A stretch of DNA of 10,937 bases from Pseudomonadota bacterium. GTDB taxonomy: Bacteria > Pseudomonadota > Alphaproteobacteria > Caulobacterales > Caulobacteraceae. This document shows positions 1 to 5,733 of this stretch, one piece after another (position 1 is the stretch's first letter; the number at the start of each line of letters is the position of its first letter). The stretch lies in contig JAEXJH010000532.1 in NCBI GenBank assembly GCA_023445955.1, positions 1 through 10,937 of the forward strand, given 5' to 3'. Below the pieces are notes generated by a model. The model did no database searches, was not told where the DNA came from, and saw only the letters and a list, made by a program, of their open reading frames with translations. The position numbers were made by a program, and so were the translations under genes.

Positions 1-278
1 GCATAGGCCTGCTCGACGTCGGCCACACCGAACGCCATGCCGTTGGCCGAGGGGCCGTGGGCGGCGCGGAACTCGGCCACCTGGCCGGTCGCCTCGTCAT
101 TGACCAGCAGGTTGATGCGGCCCTGCTTGTAGCGGGTCACGGCCTTGGTCGGGTGGGTCGAGGCGGCGACGAAGCCCATCTGCTCGAACAGCGCCTTCAT
201 GGCGGCCGGTTCGGGGCTGGTGAACTCGACGAAGGCGAAGCCGTCGAGGCCAAGCGGGTTGTCTTGAGTGACGGTCAT
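1..278 (-). CDS. hppD: 4-hydroxyphenylpyruvate dioxygenase, N-terminal part (cut by window edge)
   Basis: Non-haem Fe(II) dioxygenase converting 4-hydroxyphenylpyruvate to homogentisate, the second step of tyrosine degradation in the cytoplasm. Only about 92 N-terminal codons are visible. They contain stretches I recognise from bacterial HPPDs, such as NPLGLDGFAFVEFTSPEP and GFVAASTHPTKAVTRYKQGR, belonging to the N-terminal vicinal-oxygen-chelate domain. The iron ligands lie in the missing C-terminal part and cannot be checked. The ATG (276-278) overlaps the stop of the upstream aminotransferase as ATGA. A GGGAG sequence sits about 8-9 nt before the ATG, inside the upstream gene, so the two are probably translationally coupled. 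The operon partner makes this enzyme's substrate, which supports both calls. The identification rests on remembered family sequence, not on an alignment. Confidence 0.93.
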   Translation of the reverse strand, partial: MTVTQDNPLGLDGFAFVEFTSPEPAAMKALFEQMGFVAASTHPTKAVTRYKQGRINLLVNDEATGQVAEFRAAHGPSANGMAFGVADVEQAY

Positions 279-1462
279 GCGGGTTCTCCCTGCAGGCAGG
301 CGTTCAGCGCCCGCGCGAATGTGTCGATGTTCTCAACGGTCAGGCCGGCCAGATTGATGCGGCCAGAACCCGCCATGTAGATCGCGTGGTCCTCGCGCAG
401 CTGGGCGACCTGGGCGGGCGTCAGCGGCAGCAGGGCGAAGAGGCCGTGCTGACCGGCCAGCGGCGCCAGGACCGGGACCGCCGTCGCCAGACGCTGGCGC
501 AGGTCGGCCACGCGCGTGCGCATGGCGTCCAGTTCGGACTTCCAGAGCGTCGTGAGGCTTTCGCTTTCCAGGATAACACGAACCGTGGCGGCGCCGTGAT
601 CCGGCGGCATCGACCAGTTGGTGCGGGCGAGCGCCCGGATGTTGCTGGCGGCCAGGTCCAGCGTCGCCGCATCGCGGGTGAGGGTGTAGAGCGCGCCGAC
701 GCGCTCGCGGTAGAGACCAAAGTTCTTGTCGCAGGAATAGGCCAGCAGGCCGTCCTCGGCGGCGGCCAGGACAAGGCGCATGCCGGCGGCGTCTTCCTCG
801 AGGCCCAGACCCAGGCCCTGATAGGCCAGGTCGATTAGCGGCGTGATCTGCTTGCGGCCGGCCACCTCGGCGATCGCCGCCCATTGTTCCAGGCTGTAGT
901 CGGCGCCCGACGGGTTGTGGCAGCAGGCGTGCAGCAGCACCGCGTCGCCGGCCCGCGCCGTCTCCAGGCTGGCCATCATCTCGTCGAAGGGCAGCTTCTG
1001 GGCGCGCTGGTCGTAGTGGCGGAAGGTGACCGTCTCGATGCCCAACTGGTCCAGGATCTGGGTGTGGTTGGGCCAGGTCGCCGCGCCGATGAACATGCGG
1101 ATGTCGGGCTTGGCGGCCTTCAGCAGCTCGCAGGCCAGCCGCACCGCGCCGGTGCCGCCGGGCGTCTGGACGCCGAACATCTCGTGGCCGACCGCATCGC
1201 CGAAGATGATTGGCTTCAAGAGGTCCAGGAAACCGATGTCGCCTTCCGGGCCGAGGTACGACTTGGTGGCCTGGGTATCGAGCAGGATCTGCTCGGCGGC
1301 CTTGACGCACTCCAGGACCGGCGTCGCGCCGGCGTCGTCGCGGAACACGCCCACGCCCAGGTCGATCTTCTCCGCGCGCGAGTCGCGGCGATAGAGGCCG
1401 ATCAGCGACAGCAGGGAGTCGGGCGCCTGAGGCGTCAGGCCGGTGAACACGGAGGAGGTCAT
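275..1462 (-). CDS. tyrB: Aromatic amino acid / aspartate-type aminotransferase (class I, PLP)
   Basis: PLP-dependent transaminase of the aspartate/tyrosine aminotransferase subgroup, 395 residues, the usual length for the family. Visible active-site residues are W130, N183 in HNPSG, D211 and Y214 in LIDLAYQG, the PLP lysine K246 in CDKNFGLYRERVG, R254, and the substrate-carboxylate arginine R368 in SGRINLAGL. The motif before the lysine reads SCDK rather than the common SxSK. I chose the ATG at 1462 because the protein then begins MTSSVFTGL, in register with the family, and GGAAAG lies 5 nt upstream. An open extension to 1525 adds 21 residues unlike the family. The 4-bp overlap with the dioxygenase gene argues for tyrosine to 4-hydroxyphenylpyruvate as the physiological reaction. 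Sequence alone cannot separate TyrB from AspC specificity, so the symbol rests on context. Confidence 0.9.
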   Translation of the reverse strand: MTSSVFTGLTPQAPDSLLSLIGLYRRDSRAEKIDLGVGVFRDDAGATPVLECVKAAEQILLDTQATKSYLGPEGDIGFLDLLKPIIFGDAVGHEMFGVQTPGGTGAVRLACELLKAAKPDIRMFIGAATWPNHTQILDQLGIETVTFRHYDQRAQKLPFDEMMASLETARAGDAVLLHACCHNPSGADYSLEQWAAIAEVAGRKQITPLIDLAYQGLGLGLEEDAAGMRLVLAAAEDGLLAYSCDKNFGLYRERVGALYTLTRDAATLDLAASNIRALARTNWSMPPDHGAATVRVILESESLTTLWKSELDAMRTRVADLRQRLATAVPVLAPLAGQHGLFALLPLTPAQVAQLREDHAIYMAGSGRINLAGLTVENIDTFARALNACLQGEPA

Positions 1463-1529
1463 GGCGGCTTTCCGGATGGTCGACGGAAAGCAGCTTATCG
1501 CGGTGCCGAAGTCAGAACGTGGCAATGAT

Positions 1530-1554
1530 GACCGAACTTGGCGTCAAGTTGGTC
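1530..1554. promoter_or_regulatory. Dyad upstream of the aminotransferase (candidate operator)
   Basis: AACTTG (1535-1540), 4 nt, CAAGTT (1545-1550) is a perfect inverted repeat. Allowing one bulged base, it extends to GACC/GGTC on the outside. It lies about 70 bp upstream of the aminotransferase ATG, in the 133-bp gap after the Lrp-family gene. It could be an operator for that regulator or for another one. There is no T-tract, so a terminator is unlikely. The function is inferred. Confidence 0.35.
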
Positions 1555-1566
1555 ACATCCTGCCAA

Positions 1567-1578
1567 TGATCCGGATCA
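1567..1578. promoter_or_regulatory. 12-bp perfect palindrome TGATCCGGATCA
   Basis: A perfect 12-bp palindrome lies 18 bp after the Lrp-gene stop codon and about 105 bp before the aminotransferase start. Together with the dyad at 1530-1554 it makes two symmetric elements in one short gap, as expected of a regulated promoter. No match to a named operator is claimed. Confidence 0.3.
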
Positions 1579-1595
1579 ATCTCGGCCGAATATGA

Positions 1596-2063
1596 TCAGT
1601 CCATATAGTCCAGCGGCAGGGCCGTGGAATCCTTGACCGTGTCCAGCACGAAGGCCGAGCGCACGTCCTTCACGGCCGGCATCTTCAGCAGGCGCTGCAT
1701 CATCAGGTCGCCATAGGCGTCGAGGTCCGGCGCCACCACCCGCAGCAGATAGTCGTAGCTGCCGGTCATCACGTAGCAGCCGACCACCTCGGGCTCGCGC
1801 AGCACCGCCTGTTTGAACGCCTCGGCCGCGCCCTCTGTGTGGTCGACCTGCACCTCCACATAGGCCAGCACGCCCAGCTGCGCCTTGCGACGATCCAGCA
1901 GCGCCACATAGCCGCTGATCAGGCCGGAGGCCTCCAGCTGCTTGACCCGGCGCAGGCACGGGCTAGGCGACAGCCCCACCCGCTCGGCCAGGTCGACGTT
2001 CGAGATCTTACCGTCCTCCTGCAGGATCTGGAGGATCTTCCGATCGGCGCGGGTAAGCTTCAT
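1596..2063 (-). CDS. Lrp/AsnC family transcriptional regulator
   Basis: A DNA-binding regulator of the feast/famine (Lrp/AsnC) family, 155 residues, the normal length. Residues 1-60 form the winged helix-turn-helix; the stretch KISNVDLAERVGLSPSPCLRR carries the recognition helix and is typical of Lrp. Residues 65-150 form the RAM (AsnC_trans_reg) ligand-binding and oligomerisation domain, with the GCYVMTGSYDYLL core. These proteins form dimers to octamers, bind amino acids, and often regulate themselves and neighbouring genes. The ATG at 2063 fits the usual MKLTRADRKIL start. The gene lies immediately upstream of, and on the same strand as, the tyrosine aminotransferase and dioxygenase, so a role as local regulator responding to an aromatic amino acid is a reasonable inference. 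Caulobacter genomes have several Lrp paralogs, so I assign no symbol. Confidence 0.93.
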   Translation of the reverse strand: MKLTRADRKILQILQEDGKISNVDLAERVGLSPSPCLRRVKQLEASGLISGYVALLDRRKAQLGVLAYVEVQVDHTEGAAEAFKQAVLREPEVVGCYVMTGSYDYLLRVVAPDLDAYGDLMMQRLLKMPAVKDVRSAFVLDTVKDSTALPLDYMD

Positions 2064-2097
2064 CGTGACCGGTCTCGTCCATCGATTGGCAGATCAT

Positions 2098-2121
2098 GAC
2101 CTCATAGCGCAATTTTAGGTC
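2098..2121. promoter_or_regulatory. Inverted repeat in the divergent promoter region
   Basis: GACCT (2098-2102) and AGGTC (2117-2121) flank a 14-bp centre containing AATTTT. The element lies 35-58 bp upstream of the Lrp-family start, within the 103-bp gap that separates it from the divergent membrane-protein gene. A short dyad with an AT-rich centre is the general shape of an Lrp-family site, so autoregulation is possible. The arms are only 5 bp and could be chance. Confidence 0.3.
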
Positions 2122-2166
2122 CGCGTGGAGACGAGCCTTGCGCAGCGCCGCGCTTGAGGCTCTACC

Positions 2167-2418
2167 ATGGGGCGAGATGCGAAGCGTTCGGGGAGCACCG
2201 CCGTGATCTACGCCAAGGCGACCGCCTATCTGGTCGGTTGGCTGTTCCTGGCCGTGGTCCTGATGCGCGTGGTCGTCGGCCCGCTGTGGGGCTCGGGCAC
2301 GGATATCGGCCTGGTCGCCGCCCCGGCCGCCTTCGCCGTCGGCGTGCTGGCCCTGGCCTGGCTGGCCAGGCTCCTGCTCCGCGATCTCTCCAAGACCCTG
2401 CCCAAGGATCCCGAATGA
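2167..2418 (+). CDS. Small two-helix inner-membrane protein, unknown function
   Basis: An 83-residue protein with two hydrophobic segments, about residues 17-38 (YLVGWLFLAVVLMRVVV) and 48-69, and a charged tail ending KTLPKDPE. I do not recognise a family. Its stop overlaps the ATG of the SPFH protein by 4 bp (ATGA at 2415-2418), so the two are almost certainly co-translated, and it may be an accessory subunit or stability factor for that protein. Two starts are plausible. The ATG at 2167 has GAGG about 7 nt upstream. An in-frame GTG at 2203 has the better-looking GGGGAG 7 nt upstream and would give a 71-residue protein that starts just before the first helix. The coding call rests on the tight overlap, the helices and the third-position GC pattern. 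Confidence 0.72.
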   Translation: MGRDAKRSGSTAVIYAKATAYLVGWLFLAVVLMRVVVGPLWGSGTDIGLVAAPAAFAVGVLALAWLARLLLRDLSKTLPKDPE

Positions 2419-3311
2419 CCGACAGCCCGTTCGCCTCGCCCTCGCGCAAGCTCAAGTCGCCGTTCCAGAAGCAGGGCCAGATGGTCCTGGTCGGCGTCGT
2501 GGCGGTGCTCGTCTTGCTGCTGGGCTCGTGCAGCGTGCTGTCGCACAGCACCACGGTCGAGCCGGGCAATGTCGGGGTGAAGATCCGCACCCTGGGCTCG
2601 TCGGCCGGCGTCGCGCCCGAGCCCCTGCCCGCCCGCTGGTACTTCCGCGGCGTCGGCGAGCGGATCATCCAGTACCCGGTGATCCAGCGCACCTACAGCT
2701 ACACCCGCGAGAAGGACGAGCGCGGCAACGAGAACGAGGAGATCACCTTCTCCGACAACACCGGCCTGCCGATGACGGCCGACATCTCGGTGACCCTGCA
2801 GGTCAATCCGGCCTCGGCCCCGAACCTCTACCAGACCTATCGCCTGTCGTTCGACCAACTGCTGGACGGCCCGATCCGCAACGACGTCCGCTCGGCTGTC
2901 GCCGCCGAGGCCGAGAAGGTCGGCGTCGAGACCCTGTACAGCGGCGGCCGCCAGCAGGTGATCCAGCGCGCCTATGCCCGGGTATCCAACAAGTGGGCCA
3001 AGCACGGGGTCACCGTCTCGCAGCTCGACTGGATCGGCTCGATCCGCTATCCGGCCGCCATCATCCAGCAGATGCAGGCCAAGACCCAACTGGAGCAGGA
3101 AGCCTTGGCCGCCAAGGCCCTGGAAGCCAAGGAAACCGCTCTCGCCAACGCCGCCATCGCCAAGGCGCGCGGCGAGGCCGAGTCGATCCGCATCAAGGGC
3201 GAGGCCCTGCGGGCTAACCCGCAGGTTCTGCAGCAACTGGCCATCGAGAAGTGGAACGGCGAGCTGCCCAAGGTGACGGGTGGTTCAACGCCGTTCGTGA
3301 AGATCGACTAG
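2415..3311 (+). CDS. SPFH/band-7 (prohibitin-like) membrane-anchored protein
   Basis: A 298-residue stomatin/prohibitin/flotillin/HflK-type protein. A polar N-terminus (1-22) precedes one membrane segment (23-38). The band-7 domain (about 45-215) starts with TVEPGNVGVKIRTLG and includes NTGLPMTADISVTLQV. An alanine/glutamate-rich coiled coil follows (218-265: EQEALAAKALEAKE, then AIAKARGEAESIRIKGEA), as in SPFH oligomers. These proteins form large membrane rings and often act as scaffolds or modulate proteases such as FtsH; the role here is unknown. The membrane segment ends LGSC (C39), which resembles a lipobox, so the protein could be lipidated rather than simply anchored, though its 22-residue n-region is long. 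AAGGA lies 6 nt before the ATG. A longer open frame from 2154 reads through the upstream gene in another frame and is not used. Confidence 0.88.
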   Translation: MTDSPFASPSRKLKSPFQKQGQMVLVGVVAVLVLLLGSCSVLSHSTTVEPGNVGVKIRTLGSSAGVAPEPLPARWYFRGVGERIIQYPVIQRTYSYTREKDERGNENEEITFSDNTGLPMTADISVTLQVNPASAPNLYQTYRLSFDQLLDGPIRNDVRSAVAAEAEKVGVETLYSGGRQQVIQRAYARVSNKWAKHGVTVSQLDWIGSIRYPAAIIQQMQAKTQLEQEALAAKALEAKETALANAAIAKARGEAESIRIKGEALRANPQVLQQLAIEKWNGELPKVTGGSTPFVKID

Positions 3312-3328
3312 GGACAGCGAAGCGCCGC

Positions 3329-3664
3329 CTAGATCTTGTACCCGTTCACCGCCAGGCAGCGATCCGTCGCCGCCTCGATGGCGGCGTTGCGGCCGTGGCG
3401 GTACTTGCCCTTGGTCCGGTCATAGGGCGCTTTCAGGCGCAGGCCAGTGTCGCCGCCGGGCGTGGCCTGGGCGGCGGGCGAGGCCGACGAGATCTTGAAG
3501 TTGTCGGTCTTGCCGGCCCGCACCTGGTCGCGGCACGAGGCGAAGGTGGTGGCGAACATGCGCTCGTCGCTGCTGGGCCCGCTCGACATCCGGCCGCCCA
3601 TCGCGCAGCCGCTGACCGCGACGGTCAGCATCAAGCCGGTGGTCACACGCATCACTAAGCTCAT
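3329..3664 (-). CDS. Small secreted lipoprotein, unknown function
   Basis: A 111-residue protein with a clear lipoprotein signal peptide: hydrophobic TTGLMLTVAV, then the lipobox V17-S18-G19-C20. Ala at +2 favours the outer membrane by the general Lol rule. The mature part of about 92 residues has two further cysteines (C44 and C103) that could form a periplasmic disulfide, and a basic stretch APYDRTKGKYRHGR. I do not recognise the domain. The start at 3664 is supported by GGAGG 5 nt upstream; an in-frame ATG at 3652 would still leave a signal peptide but has a poorer ribosome binding site. The gene lies 54 nt after the peptidase gene on the same strand and could be co-transcribed. It converges with the SPFH gene, 17 bp separating the two stops, and no terminator is visible there. 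Confidence 0.85.
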   Translation of the reverse strand: MSLVMRVTTGLMLTVAVSGCAMGGRMSSGPSSDERMFATTFASCRDQVRAGKTDNFKISSASPAAQATPGGDTGLRLKAPYDRTKGKYRHGRNAAIEAATDRCLAVNGYKI

Positions 3665-3666
3665 GG

Positions 3667-3694
3667 TCGCCTCCAGGATTGTTCCTGGAGGCGA
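3667..3694 (-). promoter_or_regulatory. Perfect 12-bp hairpin covering the lipoprotein ribosome binding site
   Basis: On the minus strand the arm TCGCCTCCAGGA, loop ACAA, and arm TCCTGGAGGCGA form a perfect 12-bp stem with a 4-nt loop. It ends 2 nt before the ATG at 3664. The Shine-Dalgarno GGAGG lies entirely in the 3' arm and is paired in the folded RNA. There is no U-tract, so this is not a standard terminator, although it could still act as an mRNA 3'-end structure for the peptidase gene. Translational gating of the lipoprotein is the inference. Confidence 0.6.
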
Positions 3695-3718
3695 GCGCTT
3701 GAGCGGCAGTGTTGGTTC

Positions 3719-5587
3719 CTACTTGGCCGCCGGCGTGTCTTCGCCCAGCCAGGCCTTGCGGAAGGCCAGCTGCGCCTCGGTCGGCTTGAGGTCGGCCTTC
3801 TCGTAGCGGACGACCTCGATCGTCGGGTCGGCGGCGACCTTCAGCGGGGCTTCGCGGGTCTGGCCGCGCTGGACGAACTTCACCGTGGTGGCGTCGTCCG
3901 GCTTCAGGCGATCCAGGGCGTCGGTCCAGTCACCTTCATTGGCGAACTCGAAGCGGCCGATCGAGATGATGCGGTCGCCGACCTCCACTCCAGCAGCATA
4001 GAGCGGGCTGTTCGGCACGGGCGGCGCGTCCAGGATCACGTCGGTCCCGCTGACCTTGACGCGCGACGCGCCCAGCCAGGCCTTCTTCGACGATTTCGGC
4101 CGCAGCTTCAGGCCGGCCTTGTCCAGCAGCGGGCCGAAGTCCGGCAGGGCCGAGCCTTCGATGCTGGCCTTGAAGAAGCTGTCGGCGAAGGCCGGGTCGC
4201 TCGTCGTCTGGGCCAGGGCCGCGCGGATATCGGCGGGCTTGTAGGGCTTCTCGGGCGCGCCGTGGGTCTTCCACATGCGCTTCATGAAGTCGTCCAGGCT
4301 GAGCGGCTTCTCGCGGCCGCGCAGCTGCAGGTCCAGCGCCAGGCCGATCACCGCGCCGTACGGATAGTACGAGGTGAAGATGTTCGGATTGGTCGGATCC
4401 AGGGCGGCGGCGGCGTCGACGAACGGCGCGCGCAGGCTCATCTCCTGCGGCGAGCCATAGAGGCGGCCGGGGCCGACCACGACGCCGTTCAGCGTGCCCG
4501 ACAGGCTGGTCAGGAACTCGTCCACCGTCGACTGGCCAGCGCGGCGGATCAGCAGCGGGCCGTAGTACTGGGTGAAGCCTTCGGCCAGCCACAGCGAGGG
4601 GGTCGGGTTGGCCTTGGTGAAGTCGAACGGCTCCAGCTCGGCCGGGCGGATGCGCTCGACGTTCCAGGCGTGGAAGAACTCGTGGCTGGCCGTGCCCAGC
4701 TGGCTGAAATTGCCCCGGAACAGCGAGCGCGGCTGGCTGATGAAGGTCGAGTTGCGGTGCTCCATGCCGTCGCCGGTGATCTGCGGCATGTAGTCGGCGA
4801 TGAAGGTGTATTCGCCATGGTCGAACTTCGGCAGCTCGCCGAACACCTTGATGTGCTGGGGCACGATGGCCTTCAGCTTCTCGACGAACTTGTCGGCGTC
4901 CTCGTCCGTGCCCGGGTTATGCAGCGCCAGGCGGAAGGTGTAGGTGCGGCCGCTGTCGGTCACTTGCCACTCGCGGATGGTCAAAGCCGCGATCTCGGTC
5001 GGGCTGTCCATGAAGTACTGCAGGTTCGGGGCCCAGAACGTATCGGCCTGGCCCTCGGCGGCCGGCAGCTGGGTGGCGATCTTCCAGCTCTGATCGGCGC
5101 GCTTGAAGCTCACGCGGATCGGCTTGGCGTCATAGCCCACGGCCCACAGGAAGGTGGCCGGCATATTGAGGTGGGCGTGGGTAGGGTCGACCTGCGAATA
5201 GGTGCCGTCGCCGCGGTCGGCATAGAGGGTGTAGGTCACCTTCACGGTCCCGTCGTGGCCCTCGACGGTCCAGCCGTAGGGCTCGCTGCGCTCGACCTTC
5301 AGCGGCTTGCCCGCGCCGTCGACGGCGCTGACCTGGTAGACGTTCTTGGCGAACTCGTGGATCGCGTAGCGGCCCGGCGACGAGCGCGACATCCGCAGCT
5401 TCTGGGGGCCTTTGGGTACGCCGCGATAGGTGGCGACGACCTGCGCCTCATGGTGGCGAGCGTTGTCGAACGAGACCTCGTACTGCGTCGGCGCGCTGGC
5501 GCCCGGATCCTTGTCCGCCATCGGCGCGGCCGAAGCCGTGGCCGCCAACACCGCCAGGCCCGACAGGCCGTACAGGAACTTGCGCAT
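3719..5587 (-). CDS. M61-family metallopeptidase with C-terminal PDZ domain, exported
   Basis: A 622-residue zinc peptidase of family M61 (glycyl aminopeptidase type). Residues 1-20 are a Sec signal peptide (MRKFLYGLSGLAVLAATASA) with cleavage near ASA-A, so the enzyme is periplasmic or secreted. Residues 35-215 fit the N-terminal beta domain. The catalytic domain holds the zinc site HEFFH (302-306), followed by AWNVERIRP, with the expected third ligand E336 in LWLAEGFTQYYG. Residues 504-585 form a PDZ-like domain (SPLYAAGVEVGDRIISIG), expected to bind peptide termini. The start at 5587 has GGGAGAG just upstream; an open extension to 5653 adds 22 residues ahead of the signal peptide and would begin at the ftsZ terminator. 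A GANTC site (5633-5637) lies 46 bp upstream of the ATG. The gene is downstream of ftsZ but separated from it by a strong terminator. Its substrate is unknown. Confidence 0.93.
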   Translation of the reverse strand: MRKFLYGLSGLAVLAATASAAPMADKDPGASAPTQYEVSFDNARHHEAQVVATYRGVPKGPQKLRMSRSSPGRYAIHEFAKNVYQVSAVDGAGKPLKVERSEPYGWTVEGHDGTVKVTYTLYADRGDGTYSQVDPTHAHLNMPATFLWAVGYDAKPIRVSFKRADQSWKIATQLPAAEGQADTFWAPNLQYFMDSPTEIAALTIREWQVTDSGRTYTFRLALHNPGTDEDADKFVEKLKAIVPQHIKVFGELPKFDHGEYTFIADYMPQITGDGMEHRNSTFISQPRSLFRGNFSQLGTASHEFFHAWNVERIRPAELEPFDFTKANPTPSLWLAEGFTQYYGPLLIRRAGQSTVDEFLTSLSGTLNGVVVGPGRLYGSPQEMSLRAPFVDAAAALDPTNPNIFTSYYPYGAVIGLALDLQLRGREKPLSLDDFMKRMWKTHGAPEKPYKPADIRAALAQTTSDPAFADSFFKASIEGSALPDFGPLLDKAGLKLRPKSSKKAWLGASRVKVSGTDVILDAPPVPNSPLYAAGVEVGDRIISIGRFEFANEGDWTDALDRLKPDDATTVKFVQRGQTREAPLKVAADPTIEVVRYEKADLKPTEAQLAFRKAWLGEDTPAAK

Positions 5588-5656
5588 GAACTCTCCCTCG
5601 ACTGAGGGCGGCACCTTGGCCGGGGCGAACGGGAGTCGCAAGCGAGCGGACAAAGC

Positions 5657-5687
5657 AAAACGCCCCGGGATCTCTCCCGGGGCGTTT
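5657..5687 (-). terminator. Intrinsic terminator after ftsZ
   Basis: On the minus strand a perfect 13-bp stem (AAACGCCCCGGGA / TCCCGGGGCGTTT) with a 4-nt loop is followed by TTTTGCTTTG. It starts 47 nt after the ftsZ stop and ends the dcw transcript. A weaker imperfect inverted repeat (5707-5731, outer arms GGAAG/CTTCC, inner CCC/GGG) lies between the stop codon and this stem and may add mRNA 3'-end structure. The M61 gene downstream therefore needs its own promoter in the roughly 70 bp before its start. Confidence 0.92.
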
Positions 5688-5733
5688 CAGGTCATTTAGG
5701 CCGTTTGGAAGGATCCCGCTTGGGGTCTTCCTT

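Noticed and set aside
884..1528. Open frame of 214 codons antisense to the aminotransferase
   Set aside because: Shadow of the aminotransferase gene; Gln/Arg/Val-rich with no family resemblance.
2226..3236. Open frame of 336 codons antisense to the SPFH gene
   Set aside because: Low-complexity Leu/Gly/Asp shadow with no domain; the plus strand carries a recognisable band-7 gene.
2154..3311. A 385-codon reading of the SPFH gene starting at 2154
   Set aside because: Its first 87 codons are Arg/Gly/Pro-rich and out of frame with the small membrane protein. The ATG at 2415 has a good ribosome binding site, a 4-bp overlap with the upstream gene and a sensible N-terminus.
3312..3328. Bidirectional terminator between the convergent SPFH and lipoprotein genes
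   Set aside because: The gap is only 17 bp and I see no stable stem followed by a T-run on either strand.
4262..5605. Long open frame (447 codons) on the plus strand, antisense to the M61 peptidase
   Set aside because: High-GC genes with strong third-position bias often leave an open antisense frame. The product is a low-complexity Arg/Gly/Leu/Ala mix with no domain, while the minus strand has a complete peptidase with its zinc motif.
5588..5653. 22-residue N-terminal extension of the M61 peptidase
   Set aside because: It would place residues before a classic signal peptide and begin right at the ftsZ terminator. The ATG at 5587 has a purine-rich ribosome binding site.
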